In this document: in pieces, positions 25,390 to 34,131 of the stretch
Numbering within the stretch: the stretch's first letter is position 1
How the letters are laid out: each line of letters begins with the position of its first letter
Source of the DNA: Parafrigoribacterium mesophilum
GTDB lineage: Bacteria; Actinomycetota; Actinomycetes; Actinomycetales; Microbacteriaceae
DNA length: 64,000 bases
Direction of reading: 5' to 3'
Assembly: GCF_039652555.1 (NCBI RefSeq)
Contig: NZ_JBDJAF010000001.1
Coordinates: 1,178,001-1,242,000 of the forward strand
The notes under the pieces: model-generated
The model's database searches: none
Told to the model about the DNA's origin: nothing
Seen by the model: the letters and a program-made list of their open reading frames with translations, nothing else
Made by a program: the position numbers and the translations under genes

Positions 25390-27609
25390 GTGCCCGAATC
25401 ATCGCCTCTCACAAAGGCCGACACCGGCTCCCTGGCGATCGGCATCCTCCGCACCCTGGTCGGCCGCGACGATGCGCAATTCCACGACGGGCAATTCGAG
25501 GCGATCGAGGTGCTCGTCGACCAGCGCCGCCGCGCCCTGGTGGTGCAACGCACCGGATGGGGCAAGTCCGCCGTCTATTTCGTGGCCACCCTGCTGCTGC
25601 GCGGCAGAGGGGCCGGCCCCACGATCCTGGTGTCGCCGCTGCTCGCGCTGATGCGCGACCAGATCGCCGCGGCCGCCCGCGCCGGCGTACGGGCAGTGGC
25701 CATCAATTCGGCCAACCAGCACGAGTGGGACGACGTGCGCGCAAGGCTGGACGACGACACCGTCGATGTACTGTTGGTCTCCCCGGAGCGGCTCAACAAC
25801 CCGACCTTCCGGGACCAGCAGCTGCCCGACCTGATCGCCAGGGCCGGGATGCTCGTTGTCGACGAGGCGCATTGCATCTCCGACTGGGGCCACGACTTCC
25901 GCCCGGACTACCGCCGCCTTCGTGAACTGATCGGCCGGCTGCCAGCCGGTATCCCGGTGCTGGCCACCACCGCAACGGCGAACAGCCGGGTGGTGACGGA
26001 TGTCGCCGAGCAACTAGCCGGTACCGCACCAATTGTTCCCGTTTCGGGCAATAGTGCCCGGCGCAACGGGAACATTCAGCCGGAACGGCAACTCGTGACG
26101 GCGGGTACCGGCGGCAACGGCGTCGTCACCATCCGCGGGCCGCTGGCGCGGGCTTCGTTGCGCCTCGGAGTGCTCCGGCTGCCGGATGCCCGCAGCCGGC
26201 TCGGCTGGCTGCTGGAACACCTCGGGGAGCTGCCGGGCAGCGGCATCATTTATACCCTCACCGTGGCCGCAGCACAGGACACCGCGCGGCTGCTGCGGGA
26301 GGCCGGCCACAACGTGCGCGCCTACACGGGCCAGACCGACACCGCCGAGCGCCAAGAATCCGAGAACCTGCTCAAGGACAACCGGGTGAAGGCGCTCGTG
26401 GCCACCAGTGCTCTGGGCATGGGTTTCGACAAACCGGATCTGGGCTTCGTGCTGCACCTGGGCGCCCCGTCCTCCCCGGTCGCCTACTATCAGCAGGTCG
26501 GACGGGCCGGTCGCGCCACCGCGAACGCCGACGTGCTGCTGCTGCCCGGCGAGGAAGACGAGGCGATCTGGAAGTACTTCGCCACCGCGTCCATGCCCGA
26601 CCAAGTGCGCGCCGAGGCGGTCATCGCGGCGCTGGCCGATGCATCCGGGCCGCTGTCGACTCCCGCGCTGGAGGCGCGGGTAAACCTCAAGCGCACACCG
26701 CTGGAGCTCCTGCTCAAGGTGCTTGACGTCGACGGCGCGGTGCATCGGGTTCGCGGCGGCTGGGTCGGCACCGGCAAGGCCTGGAGCTACGACGCCGAAC
26801 GCTATGCTCGCATCACCACGGCGCGCACCGCCGAACAGCGCAACATGCTCGAATACGAGCGGACCAGCGGATGCCGGATGGAATACCTGCAGCGCGCCCT
26901 CGATGACGACACGGCGGTGCCCTGCGGGCGGTGCGACAACTGCTCGGGGGCGTGGTATCCGACCAGCGTGGCAACGGATGCCGCGGCATCGGCCGCCTCG
27001 GGCCTAGACCGCGTCGGCACGGTGCTCGACCCGCGCGCACTGTGGCCCCAGGGTGCCGACCGGCTCGGCGTGCCGGTGCGCGGGAAGATCACCGCCGAGG
27101 AACGGATGCTGGAGGGCCGCGCCCTAGCCAGGCTCACCGACCTCGGCTGGGGCAACACCCTCCGCGAGTTGTTCGCACCGTCCGCGACGGATGCGCCGGC
27201 ATCGGCAGCCGTGCTGGCCGCGTGCATCCGCGTGCTCGCGGAGTGGAAGTGGGACGAGCGGCCCGCTGCCGTGGTCTCGGTGCCGTCCCGGCGGCATCCG
27301 CTGCTGGTGGACTCCATCGCCCGCGGGCTGGCCGAGGCCGGCCGGCTGCCGTACCTGGGAGCGCTCAGCCTCGCCGGCGGCGGGCGGGCCGGCACACCGG
27401 GCGGCAACAGCGCCTACCGGTTGGCGAGTGTGTGGTCGGCGTTCGTGGTCGACTCGAATCTCACCGACCTGCTCGCGGCCACCAACGGCCCCGTGCTGCT
27501 GGTGGACGACCTGGCGGATAGCCGGTGGACGCTCACCGTCGCCGCGCGGCTATTGCGTGGCGCCGGTGCTGCTGCGGTGCTCCCGTTTGCGCTGGCTCTG
27601 CGCGGGTAG
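25390..27609 (+). CDS. RecQ-type DNA helicase fused to a phosphoribosyltransferase-like domain
   Basis: A 739-residue 3'-5' DNA helicase. Walker A is TGWGKSAVYF (about residue 55), the DEAH box is VVDEAHCISDWGHDFRPDY (about 155), motif VI is YYQQVGRAGRA (about 366), and four cysteines in the segment ending AVPCGRCDNC form the zinc site (about 495-518). The last 130 residues look like a PRTase fold: VVSVPSRRHPLLVDSIA and VLLVDDLADSRWTLTVAA resemble the PRPP loop. A 58-base palindromic repeat is embedded in frame at 26035-26092, adding about 20 residues between motif III and the second RecA lobe. GTG at 25390 is the likely start. Confidence 0.9.
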   Translation: MPESSPLTKADTGSLAIGILRTLVGRDDAQFHDGQFEAIEVLVDQRRRALVVQRTGWGKSAVYFVATLLLRGRGAGPTILVSPLLALMRDQIAAAARAGVRAVAINSANQHEWDDVRARLDDDTVDVLLVSPERLNNPTFRDQQLPDLIARAGMLVVDEAHCISDWGHDFRPDYRRLRELIGRLPAGIPVLATTATANSRVVTDVAEQLAGTAPIVPVSGNSARRNGNIQPERQLVTAGTGGNGVVTIRGPLARASLRLGVLRLPDARSRLGWLLEHLGELPGSGIIYTLTVAAAQDTARLLREAGHNVRAYTGQTDTAERQESENLLKDNRVKALVATSALGMGFDKPDLGFVLHLGAPSSPVAYYQQVGRAGRATANADVLLLPGEEDEAIWKYFATASMPDQVRAEAVIAALADASGPLSTPALEARVNLKRTPLELLLKVLDVDGAVHRVRGGWVGTGKAWSYDAERYARITTARTAEQRNMLEYERTSGCRMEYLQRALDDDTAVPCGRCDNCSGAWYPTSVATDAAASAASGLDRVGTVLDPRALWPQGADRLGVPVRGKITAEERMLEGRALARLTDLGWGNTLRELFAPSATDAPASAAVLAACIRVLAEWKWDERPAAVVSVPSRRHPLLVDSIARGLAEAGRLPYLGALSLAGGGRAGTPGGNSAYRLASVWSAFVVDSNLTDLLAATNGPVLLVDDLADSRWTLTVAARLLRGAGAAAVLPFALALRG
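26035..26092. repeat. 58-base palindromic repeat inside recQ
   Basis: Outer arms GTTCCCGTTTCGG / CCGGAACGGCAAC and inner arms ATAGTGCCCG / CGGGAACATT surround the loop GCGCAA. The intergenic copy at 41398-41455 has the same length and the same loop, with high identity throughout. It is read through in frame as VPVSGNSARRNGNIQPERQ, with no stop or frameshift. Confidence 0.82.
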
Positions 27610-27620
27610 CCGCGGCACGA

Positions 27621-28691
27621 CTACTTCGCGGCGCGCTGCTTCGCGATCTCGTAGAGTGCGACCGACACGGCAATGCCGGCGTTGAGTGACTCGGTCGAGG
27701 CGCTGATCGGAATGGAGACCACCGCATCACAGGTCTCGGTGACCAGACGGGACAGGCCCTTGCCCTCGCTGCCGACGACAACCACCAGCGGTTCCTTCGA
27801 CCAGGTCAGGCCGGGCAGCGGCACGTCGCCGCCGCCATCCAGGCCGAGCACGAAAAGCCCACGCTCCTTGAGGTCTTTGAGTCCCCTGGTGAGGTTGCCG
27901 GCCATGGCCACCGGGGTGCGCGCCGCGGCTCCGGCCGAGGTCTTCCAGGCCGCCGCGGTCATCCCCACGGAGCGCCGCTGCGGCAGGATGACCCCCTGTC
28001 CGCCGAACGCGGCCACGGAGCGGATGATGGCGCCCAGGTTGCGGGGGTCGGTCACGCCGTCCAGCGCGACGAACAGGGGTACCTGGCCGCGCGAGACCAC
28101 CTTGTCGAGCAGTTCCAACGGGTGCGAGTACTCGTACGGCGGCACCTTGAGCGCCAGACCCTGGTGCACGGAATCGAATCCGGCCATCCGGTCAAGCTCC
28201 GGGCGCATCACCTCCAGGATCGGCAGGCCGCGTTTGGTGGCCAGCGACATGACCTCTTTGACCCTGTCGTCGTATTCGATCCTGGTCGCAACATACAGCG
28301 CGGTGGCCGGGATGCGCGCCCGTAGCGCCTCGAGCACGGAGTTGCGGCCGGTGACGACCTCGGATTCATCGCCGCTCCTCGGCCGGCGGCCGCCCTGCTG
28401 GCGCGCCGCCGGACGTTGGTCGCGCCCCGACGCACGTTGATCCCGTCCGTAACCGCGGTCCGTCCGTTCCCCGCTGCGACCGTCGCCGCTGCGTTTGCTG
28501 CCGCCGGCGGCCTCATAGCGTTCTTTGGCCGCCTTGCGTTTGCCGGCCGGGTGGTACGGCCGATCCTCGGCCTTCGGCGTGGGTCCGTGACCTTCGAGGG
28601 CCTGGCGTCCCTGGCCGCCGGAGCCGACCTGGGGGCCCTTGCGGGTCTTGCGCACCGCGCCGGCGCGCGGCTTGTTGCCCGGGTTCTTCAT
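27621..28691 (-). CDS. rlmB: 23S rRNA (guanosine-2'-O-)-methyltransferase RlmB
   Basis: A 356-residue SpoU/TrmH-family enzyme methylating the 2'-O of G2251 (E. coli numbering) in 23S rRNA. The first 115 residues are a basic, Arg/Gly-rich disordered extension typical of actinobacteria. Then come the substrate-binding domain (VVTGRNSVLEALRA) and the SPOUT domain with LDGVTDPRNLGAIIRSVAAF, VVGSEGKGLS and ISASTESLNAGIAVSVALYE. Its ATG overlaps the cysS stop by four bases. Confidence 0.93.
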   Translation of the reverse strand: MKNPGNKPRAGAVRKTRKGPQVGSGGQGRQALEGHGPTPKAEDRPYHPAGKRKAAKERYEAAGGSKRSGDGRSGERTDRGYGRDQRASGRDQRPAARQQGGRRPRSGDESEVVTGRNSVLEALRARIPATALYVATRIEYDDRVKEVMSLATKRGLPILEVMRPELDRMAGFDSVHQGLALKVPPYEYSHPLELLDKVVSRGQVPLFVALDGVTDPRNLGAIIRSVAAFGGQGVILPQRRSVGMTAAAWKTSAGAAARTPVAMAGNLTRGLKDLKERGLFVLGLDGGGDVPLPGLTWSKEPLVVVVGSEGKGLSRLVTETCDAVVSIPISASTESLNAGIAVSVALYEIAKQRAAK

Positions 28692-30121
28692 GACTCAAGA
28701 CTCCAATGCGACCCCGTCGGGGTGTCCTCGATCTGCACGCCGGCGGCGGCCAACTCGGCGCGGATCCGGTCGGCGGCGGCGAAGTCGCGACTCTCGCGCG
28801 CCGTGTCCCGATCCTGGATGAGTGATTCGACCAGCGCCGTGAGTGCAAGGCTAGCCGGTTCCGCGGATGCGCCGTGCCACGAGGGGTCGAGCGGGTTGAT
28901 GCCCAGAACATCCGTCATGGCGAACACCTGGCCGCGCAGCGTCGCGGCGGCGCCGAGATCCTCGGCATCCAGGGCGGCGTTGCCGGCACGGATGTGCTCG
29001 TGCAGCACGGCGAGCGCCTGCGGCACGGCGAGGTCGTCGTCCATCGCCTCGGCGAACTCGTCGGGAACGACCATCACCCCGCTCCCGGCGAATCGGGTGT
29101 CAGCCAACCGCCGATCGGCACGGGTGAGGAACACTTCGATCCGCTCGAGGGCCGCCTCGGCCTCGACGAGGGCACCGTCGTGGTAGTCGATGGTGGAACG
29201 GTAGTGCGCCGCGCCGAGGTAGTAGCGAACCACGAGGGGCCGCGCCTGGTCGAGGAACTCCGAGGCGAAGATCGAATTGCCGAGCGACTTGCTCATCTTC
29301 TGCCCCGACACGGTGACGAGCCCGTTGTGCACCCAATACCGTGCGAACGGGTCACCGGCCGCGTTCGACTGCGCCAGTTCGTTCTCGTGGTGCGGGAACC
29401 GCAGATCCAGTCCTCCGCCGTGGATGTCGAAGCTGGGCCCGAGATATCTGGCGGACATCGCCGAGCACTCGATGTGCCAGCCGGGCCGGCCGGCGCCCCA
29501 TGGTGACGGCCAACTGGCCGACGCCGGTTCGCCTGCCTTGTGGCCTTTCCACAGCGCAAAGTCGCGCGGATCGCGCTTGCCCCGCATGTCGGCATCCGTC
29601 GCCTGCGACATGTCGTCCAGGCTCTGCCTGGTCAGTTCCCCGTAGGCCGGCCACGTCTGGGTGTCGAAGTACACGTCGCCGGAGTCGTCCTCGGCTGGAT
29701 AGGCGTGACCCTGCTCGATCAGCCGGGCGATAAGCGCCTGCATTTCGCTGATGCTGGCCGTCGCGCGTGGCTCGTAGGTGGGGGCCAGGATGCCAAGCGC
29801 CTGGTATCCGGCGGTGAACTCCAACTCGTAGCGGTAGGCCAGCGCCCACCATTCCTCGGGGTGTGCCGAGTCGGCGAGTTTGCCGGCTGACGCGAGGATC
29901 TTGTCGTCAATGTCGGTGACGTTGCGCACCAGGGTGACCCGGTAACCGCGGTAGGCGAGCCAGCGCCGCCACTGGTCGTACACCAGCGCGGACCGGAGAT
30001 GGCCGATGTGCGGGGACGACTGCACGGTAGGGCCGCAGACGTAGATCCCGATCTCTCCTTCGACAAGGGGAGTGAGGTCAGTCAGCGTCTGGGACTTGGA
30101 GTCGAAGAGGCGCACGGTCAC
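28688..30121 (-). CDS. cysS: cysteinyl-tRNA synthetase
   Basis: A 477-residue class I synthetase. The zinc Cys and HIGH-type motif are in YVCGPTVQSSPHIGHLRSAL (about residues 28-47). IECSAMSARYLG and FPHHENELAQ contribute further zinc ligands, and KMSKSLGN is near 277. It starts with GTG at 30121. It precedes rlmB (4-base overlap) and lies 92 bases from carD. In mycobacteria ispD and ispF sit between carD and cysS; here they are absent. Confidence 0.97.
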   Translation of the reverse strand: MTVRLFDSKSQTLTDLTPLVEGEIGIYVCGPTVQSSPHIGHLRSALVYDQWRRWLAYRGYRVTLVRNVTDIDDKILASAGKLADSAHPEEWWALAYRYELEFTAGYQALGILAPTYEPRATASISEMQALIARLIEQGHAYPAEDDSGDVYFDTQTWPAYGELTRQSLDDMSQATDADMRGKRDPRDFALWKGHKAGEPASASWPSPWGAGRPGWHIECSAMSARYLGPSFDIHGGGLDLRFPHHENELAQSNAAGDPFARYWVHNGLVTVSGQKMSKSLGNSIFASEFLDQARPLVVRYYLGAAHYRSTIDYHDGALVEAEAALERIEVFLTRADRRLADTRFAGSGVMVVPDEFAEAMDDDLAVPQALAVLHEHIRAGNAALDAEDLGAAATLRGQVFAMTDVLGINPLDPSWHGASAEPASLALTALVESLIQDRDTARESRDFAAADRIRAELAAAGVQIEDTPTGSHWSLES

Positions 30122-30213
30122 GAGGTCAAGCTTAACTACCCCAAGGACGGCTCAGTCACAGAAGGCGACCCGACCCCATCACCGGCTGACCCGGAGCGCC
30201 ATGCGCGAGCTGA

Positions 30214-30696
30214 CTAGGAGGCCAGCACCTCGTCGAGCACGGTGGAGGCTTGGGTCTCGTCGGTCTTCTCGGCGAGCGCCAACTCCGAGATGAGAATCTG
30301 ACGGGCCTTGGCCAGCATCCGCTTCTCTCCCGCGGAAAGTCCACGATCCTGATCCCGGCGCCACAGATCGCGGACCACCTCGGAAACCTTGATCACATCA
30401 CCCGACGCCAACTTCTCCAGGTTGGCCTTGTACCGACGGGACCAATTGGTCGGTTCCTCGGTGAACGGTGCGCGAAGCACTTCAAAGACCTTGTCCAGGC
30501 CGTCTTGGCCGATGACGTCGCGAACGCCGACCAGGTCCACGTTTTCGGCCGGCACCTCAATGGTCAAATCGCCTTGCGTGACCCGCAGTTTGAGGTAAAG
30601 CTTTTCTTCGCCTTTCACCATTCTGGTCTTGACTTCAGAAATTGTGGCCGCGCCATGGTGAGGATAGACGACGGTTTCCCCGACTTCGAAAAGCAT
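30214..30696 (-). CDS. carD: CarD-family RNA polymerase-binding regulator
   Basis: A 160-residue protein. The N-terminal RNA-polymerase interaction domain (GETVVYPHHGAATISEV, TIEVPAENVDLVGVRDVI) is followed by a helical DNA-binding domain with TNWSRRYKANLEKLASGD; its Trp inserts into promoter DNA in the mycobacterial protein. CarD stabilises the open complex at rRNA and other promoters. TAGGAGT ribosome binding site. A minus-strand TAAACT (30727-30722) is a possible -10. Confidence 0.96.
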   Translation of the reverse strand: MLFEVGETVVYPHHGAATISEVKTRMVKGEEKLYLKLRVTQGDLTIEVPAENVDLVGVRDVIGQDGLDKVFEVLRAPFTEEPTNWSRRYKANLEKLASGDVIKVSEVVRDLWRRDQDRGLSAGEKRMLAKARQILISELALAEKTDETQASTVLDEVLAS

Positions 30697-30858
30697 GGAT
30701 AGGACTCCTATCGTTACCTTTAGTTTACCACAGCGCCTTTTTCACGCGGCCGGGCCCACTTCGGTCGCGGAGCACGGAACCGGTAGGCTACAGTCGCAGC
30801 AACTTTGAGCCGGATGCTCGGCTGCGAAGCGAATTCGGTCTTTGTTCTGGAGGATTTT

Positions 30859-31353
30859 GTGAGAGCACGCGGCGCCGCAATCGCGCTTCTGGCGGCAGTA
30901 GTGCTGGTGGGCACATCGGCGTGCACGTATATGACCCCGCAGGGCACCGTGAAGATCAGCGATGTCTCCGAGGGCATCAATGCCACGGTCGGCGCGATCG
31001 AGGTCCGCAATGCGGTGCTGCTCAGCGAAGACGGCGAAAGCGGAAGTCTTCTGGTCAACCTGGTGAACACCAGCGACAACGGAATCAGCGTCAAGCTGCA
31101 GTACGAGGACGCGAGCAGTACCAAGGTCAACAAGAGCGTGTTCGTCAACCCCGGGCAGGTCACGAGCCTTGGCGGCACGGATGCGAAGCAACTTGTCCTC
31201 CAGAACCTGGACACGGCACCCGGCCAGTTGTTCCCGGTGTTCGTGCAGTACGACGACGTGACCGGCGTGCAACTTCAGGTGCCCGTGCTGAACGAATCCT
31301 TCGACTTCTACAAGGGTCTGCTGCCCAGCCCGTCGACCAGCAGCAAGCCCTAA
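30859..31353 (+). CDS. LpqE-like lipoprotein
   Basis: A 164-residue exported lipoprotein with the lipobox VGTSAC (Cys about residue 20) followed by a beta-sandwich-like domain (ITVGAIEVRNAVL-type opening, then SLLVNLVNTSDNGIS). It occupies the same position, divergent from carD, as mycobacterial lpqE. GTG at 30859 follows a clear CTGGAGGA; the longer ATG frame at 30805 does not. The function is unknown; resemblance to copper-chaperone-like folds is only a guess. Its stop overlaps the regX3 stop tail-to-tail. Confidence 0.83.
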   Translation: MRARGAAIALLAAVVLVGTSACTYMTPQGTVKISDVSEGINATVGAIEVRNAVLLSEDGESGSLLVNLVNTSDNGISVKLQYEDASSTKVNKSVFVNPGQVTSLGGTDAKQLVLQNLDTAPGQLFPVFVQYDDVTGVQLQVPVLNESFDFYKGLLPSPSTSSKP

Positions 31354-32045
31354 CCGGCCGCCGGCTCGGGCTCGAATCGGTAGCCTAGGCCACGTATGGT
31401 CACCAGCATGACTGGATGTTTCGGTGACCGCTCGATGCGAGACCGAATCCGCTTCACGTGCACGTCCAGGGTCTTCGTGTCGCCGAAGTAATCCGGTCCC
31501 CACACCCGGTCGATCAGCTGCCCGCGGGTGAGCACCCGTCCAGAGTTGCGCATCAGCACCTCGAGCAGTTCGAACTCCTTGAGCGGTATCGCCGTTTCCG
31601 CTCCCCGCACGGTGAGCGTGTGTCGCTCCAGGTCCAGGCGCACATCGCCGGACTCCAGCACGGCGTCGTCGACGTCCTCCGTGTCGGTGCGGCGCCTGAG
31701 CACTGCCCGGATTCGTGCCAGCAGTTCGCGCGTCTTGTACGGCTTGGTCACGTAGTCGTCGGCGCCCAGTTCCAAGCCGACCACGATGTCGACCTCGCTG
31801 TCCTTGGCGGTGAGCATGATGATCGGTACCTGCGACTGCTGCCGGATGGTGCGGCACACCTCGATGCCGGAAACCCGGGGAAGCATGAGGTCGAGCAGGA
31901 TGATGTCCGCGCCGTGACGCTGGAATCGGGCGATGGCCTCTTCCCCGTCGGCGGCGACGTGGGTCTGGTAGCCCTCCCGGGAGAGTAGGAACGCCAGCGG
32001 TTCGCTCAGCGAGCGTTCGTCTTCGACGATGAGAACGCGTGTCAT
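31350..32045 (-). CDS. regX3: response regulator RegX3
   Basis: A 231-residue OmpR-family regulator. Receiver motifs are IVEDERS (residues 6-12), the phospho-Asp in IILLDLMLPRVSG (about 52) and the Lys in DYVTKPYKTRELLARIR (about 101). The winged helix contains IPLKEFELLEVLMRNSGRVLT and VHVKRIRSRIE. Resemblance to mycobacterial RegX3 is strong over the receiver. It controls the phosphate-starvation response. Its ATG overlaps the senX3 stop by four bases. Confidence 0.93.
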   Translation of the reverse strand: MTRVLIVEDERSLSEPLAFLLSREGYQTHVAADGEEAIARFQRHGADIILLDLMLPRVSGIEVCRTIRQQSQVPIIMLTAKDSEVDIVVGLELGADDYVTKPYKTRELLARIRAVLRRRTDTEDVDDAVLESGDVRLDLERHTLTVRGAETAIPLKEFELLEVLMRNSGRVLTRGQLIDRVWGPDYFGDTKTLDVHVKRIRSRIERSPKHPVMLVTIRGLGYRFEPEPAAG

Positions 32046-33211
32046 GCCCGTTTGCCCAGCGTCGCGTCGCCGAGCGACACCGCGACAGAGGGCGACGCCT
32101 CCGGCAGCCGGATGGTGAACGTGGATCCGCTGTGCGGCTGCGACCACACCCGCACGTCACCACCGTGGTTCTGCACGACGTGCTTGACGATGCTCAGGCC
32201 AAGGCCCGATCCTCCGGTGTGCCGGGAGCGGGCGGGATCGATCCGATAGAACCGTTCGAAGACCCGCTCCAGGTCCTCATCCGGAATGCCGATCCCCTGG
32301 TCGGTGACGGCGATCTCGACGATGCCGTCGCCCTGACTGACGCCGATCCCCACGCGGGAACCCTTCGGTGAGTAGACGACGGCGTTGGAGATCAGGTTGT
32401 GCACGGCCACGATGAGCAGCGCCTCGTCGCCGTACACCTCGGCGCCCGCGTCACCGCCGCTCACGATCGTGATGTGTCGGGCCTCGGCGGCAACCCGATT
32501 CTGGTCGATGGCCACCGCGACGACGTGGTCGATGTCGACGACATCCGGTTTGGCCAGTGCGTCAGCGGCCTGCAGCCGGGACAATTCGATGATCTCCTGG
32601 GTGATCCTGGCCAACCGCTCCGACTCTTTGGTGAGCCGTTTGGCGAAGCGCCGCACCTGGTCCGGTTCGTTCGACGCGGCCTTGAGCGCCTCAGCGAGCA
32701 GGCCCACCGCACCGATCGGGGTTTTCAGTTCGTGGCTGATGTTCTCCACGAAGTCCCGCCGCACGGCATCCAGTCGGTACGACTCGGTGCGGTCTTCGGC
32801 CAGCAGCAGCACATAGCGCGCGCCCAGCCGGGCGACCCGCACGAACAGGAAGATGTTGGCGTCGCCGAATGGACCCCGCGCCAGTTCGAGTTCCTCGGTG
32901 ATCGGCTCGCCGTCGCGGCGCACCCGGTCCACGAGCGCCACCAGCTCGGGATGCACCAGCGTCTGCCCCAGCACCAGGCCGAAGGCCAGGGCGCCGGGTG
33001 AGGCCTTCACGACGTTGTTCGACGGGTCGAGTACAACGCCGGCCGATTCCAGGGCCTCGACCACCTGGTCGACCCCGTCCGGAACCGCCGGGTTCACCAC
33101 GTGCACCGCACGCTCGCCGCGCCGTGCGGCGAAGTGAAGAATGCTGACCAGGCCGGCGCCCACGAGAACGCCGAAGGCCAACGACACGGGCACCAACCAA
33201 GCGGAGTCCAT
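32042..33211 (-). CDS. senX3: phosphate sensor kinase SenX3
   Basis: A kinase of about 389 residues with one or two N-terminal membrane segments (about residues 5-25), a PAS-like sensor region, the H-box DFVENISHELKTPIGAVG (about 165), the N-box HNLISNAVVYSPKG and the G-boxes DQGIGIP and GGSGLGLSI. ATG at 33211 places the membrane anchor at the N-terminus, as in the family. It is divergent from phoU; the gap contains a PHO-box-like array. Confidence 0.92.
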   Translation of the reverse strand: MDSAWLVPVSLAFGVLVGAGLVSILHFAARRGERAVHVVNPAVPDGVDQVVEALESAGVVLDPSNNVVKASPGALAFGLVLGQTLVHPELVALVDRVRRDGEPITEELELARGPFGDANIFLFVRVARLGARYVLLLAEDRTESYRLDAVRRDFVENISHELKTPIGAVGLLAEALKAASNEPDQVRRFAKRLTKESERLARITQEIIELSRLQAADALAKPDVVDIDHVVAVAIDQNRVAAEARHITIVSGGDAGAEVYGDEALLIVAVHNLISNAVVYSPKGSRVGIGVSQGDGIVEIAVTDQGIGIPDEDLERVFERFYRIDPARSRHTGGSGLGLSIVKHVVQNHGGDVRVWSQPHSGSTFTIRLPEASPSVAVSLGDATLGKRA

Positions 33212-33283
33212 AGCCACTAGATTAGTTACATCTCGCGGCTCCGCCTGCTGCTCGGCGCCCGGATCGGCTGCGGTTTGGAGTTT

Positions 33284-33327
33284 GTTCAGACCGCGAACAC
33301 CCAATGTTCATCTGGAACGACGAACAT
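33284..33327. promoter_or_regulatory. PHO-box-like array between senX3 and phoU
   Basis: Units at 11-base spacing: GTTCAGA at 33284, GAACACC at 33295, GTTCATC at 33306 and a weak ACGACGA at 33317. This resembles the actinobacterial PHO box, built of direct 11-base units with GTTCACC. The expected regulator is the adjacent RegX3, controlling phoU and its own operon. Confidence 0.55.
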
Positions 33328-33379
33328 GGTCGGGAACGCACCGGCACGCATCGTGTCGGCGGCGGAAAGGGACTAAACG

Positions 33380-34033
33380 ATGCGCGAAGTTTTCCAGCAG
33401 GAGTTACGCGAAGTGCAGCAGCGCCTCGTCGAGATCTCCACGCTCGTGGCGACCTCCATTGAAAATGCGACCAGGGCCTTCAACGAGTCCAATGTGTCTT
33501 TGGCCGAGACTGTCATCGCCGATGACGACAAGATCGACGAGCTCACCGTCAGCCTCGACGAACTGGCCATCAACATCCTGGCGCGTCAACAGCCGGTGGC
33601 GCGCGACTTGCGGATCGTGGTGAGCGCGCTGCGCATCAGCGCATCGCTCGAGCGGATGGGCGATATGAGCGAGCACATCGCGCAGCTGGCCAGGTACCGT
33701 TTCCCCGAAAAGGTCGTGCCGAAGACCCTTCGCGGCACCTTCGCCGAAATGGGCAAACTCGACGTCGAGGTGGCGCGCAAGCTCACGGAGCTTCTCAAGA
33801 CCGAAGATGTGCGGTTGGCGGAGGAGATCCGCAGCGACGACGACAAGATCGACGACCTGCACCTGAGCGTGTTCGACAAGGTGCTCGGCGAAACCTGGAA
33901 GGGCGGCGCGGAAGACACAGTGGACGCGACGCTCGCCTCCCGCTACCACGAGCGGTTCGCCGACCATGCCGTTTCGATCGCCAAGAAAGTGCACTACCTG
34001 GCAACCGGTGACTGGCAGGTTCCGAGCACCTGA
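33380..34033 (+). CDS. phoU: phosphate signalling protein PhoU
   Basis: A 217-residue all-helical protein with two PhoU repeats. Each carries an acidic metal-binding motif (ADDDKIDEL near residue 51 and SDDDKIDDLH near 154). It links the Pst transporter to the SenX3-type kinase and dampens the phosphate-starvation response. The start is the first ATG. It is transcribed alone, away from senX3, and pst lies 25 kb away. Confidence 0.95.
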   Translation: MREVFQQELREVQQRLVEISTLVATSIENATRAFNESNVSLAETVIADDDKIDELTVSLDELAINILARQQPVARDLRIVVSALRISASLERMGDMSEHIAQLARYRFPEKVVPKTLRGTFAEMGKLDVEVARKLTELLKTEDVRLAEEIRSDDDKIDDLHLSVFDKVLGETWKGGAEDTVDATLASRYHERFADHAVSIAKKVHYLATGDWQVPST

Positions 34034-34131
34034 GTCGCGACCGCAGTCGAGGTGATTCGGGCGACACGCCGTTTTTCGCGCCGCGACACGCCGAGGAACT
34101 GCAGGATGTCCTCGGTTATGTGCGGCTGTCG

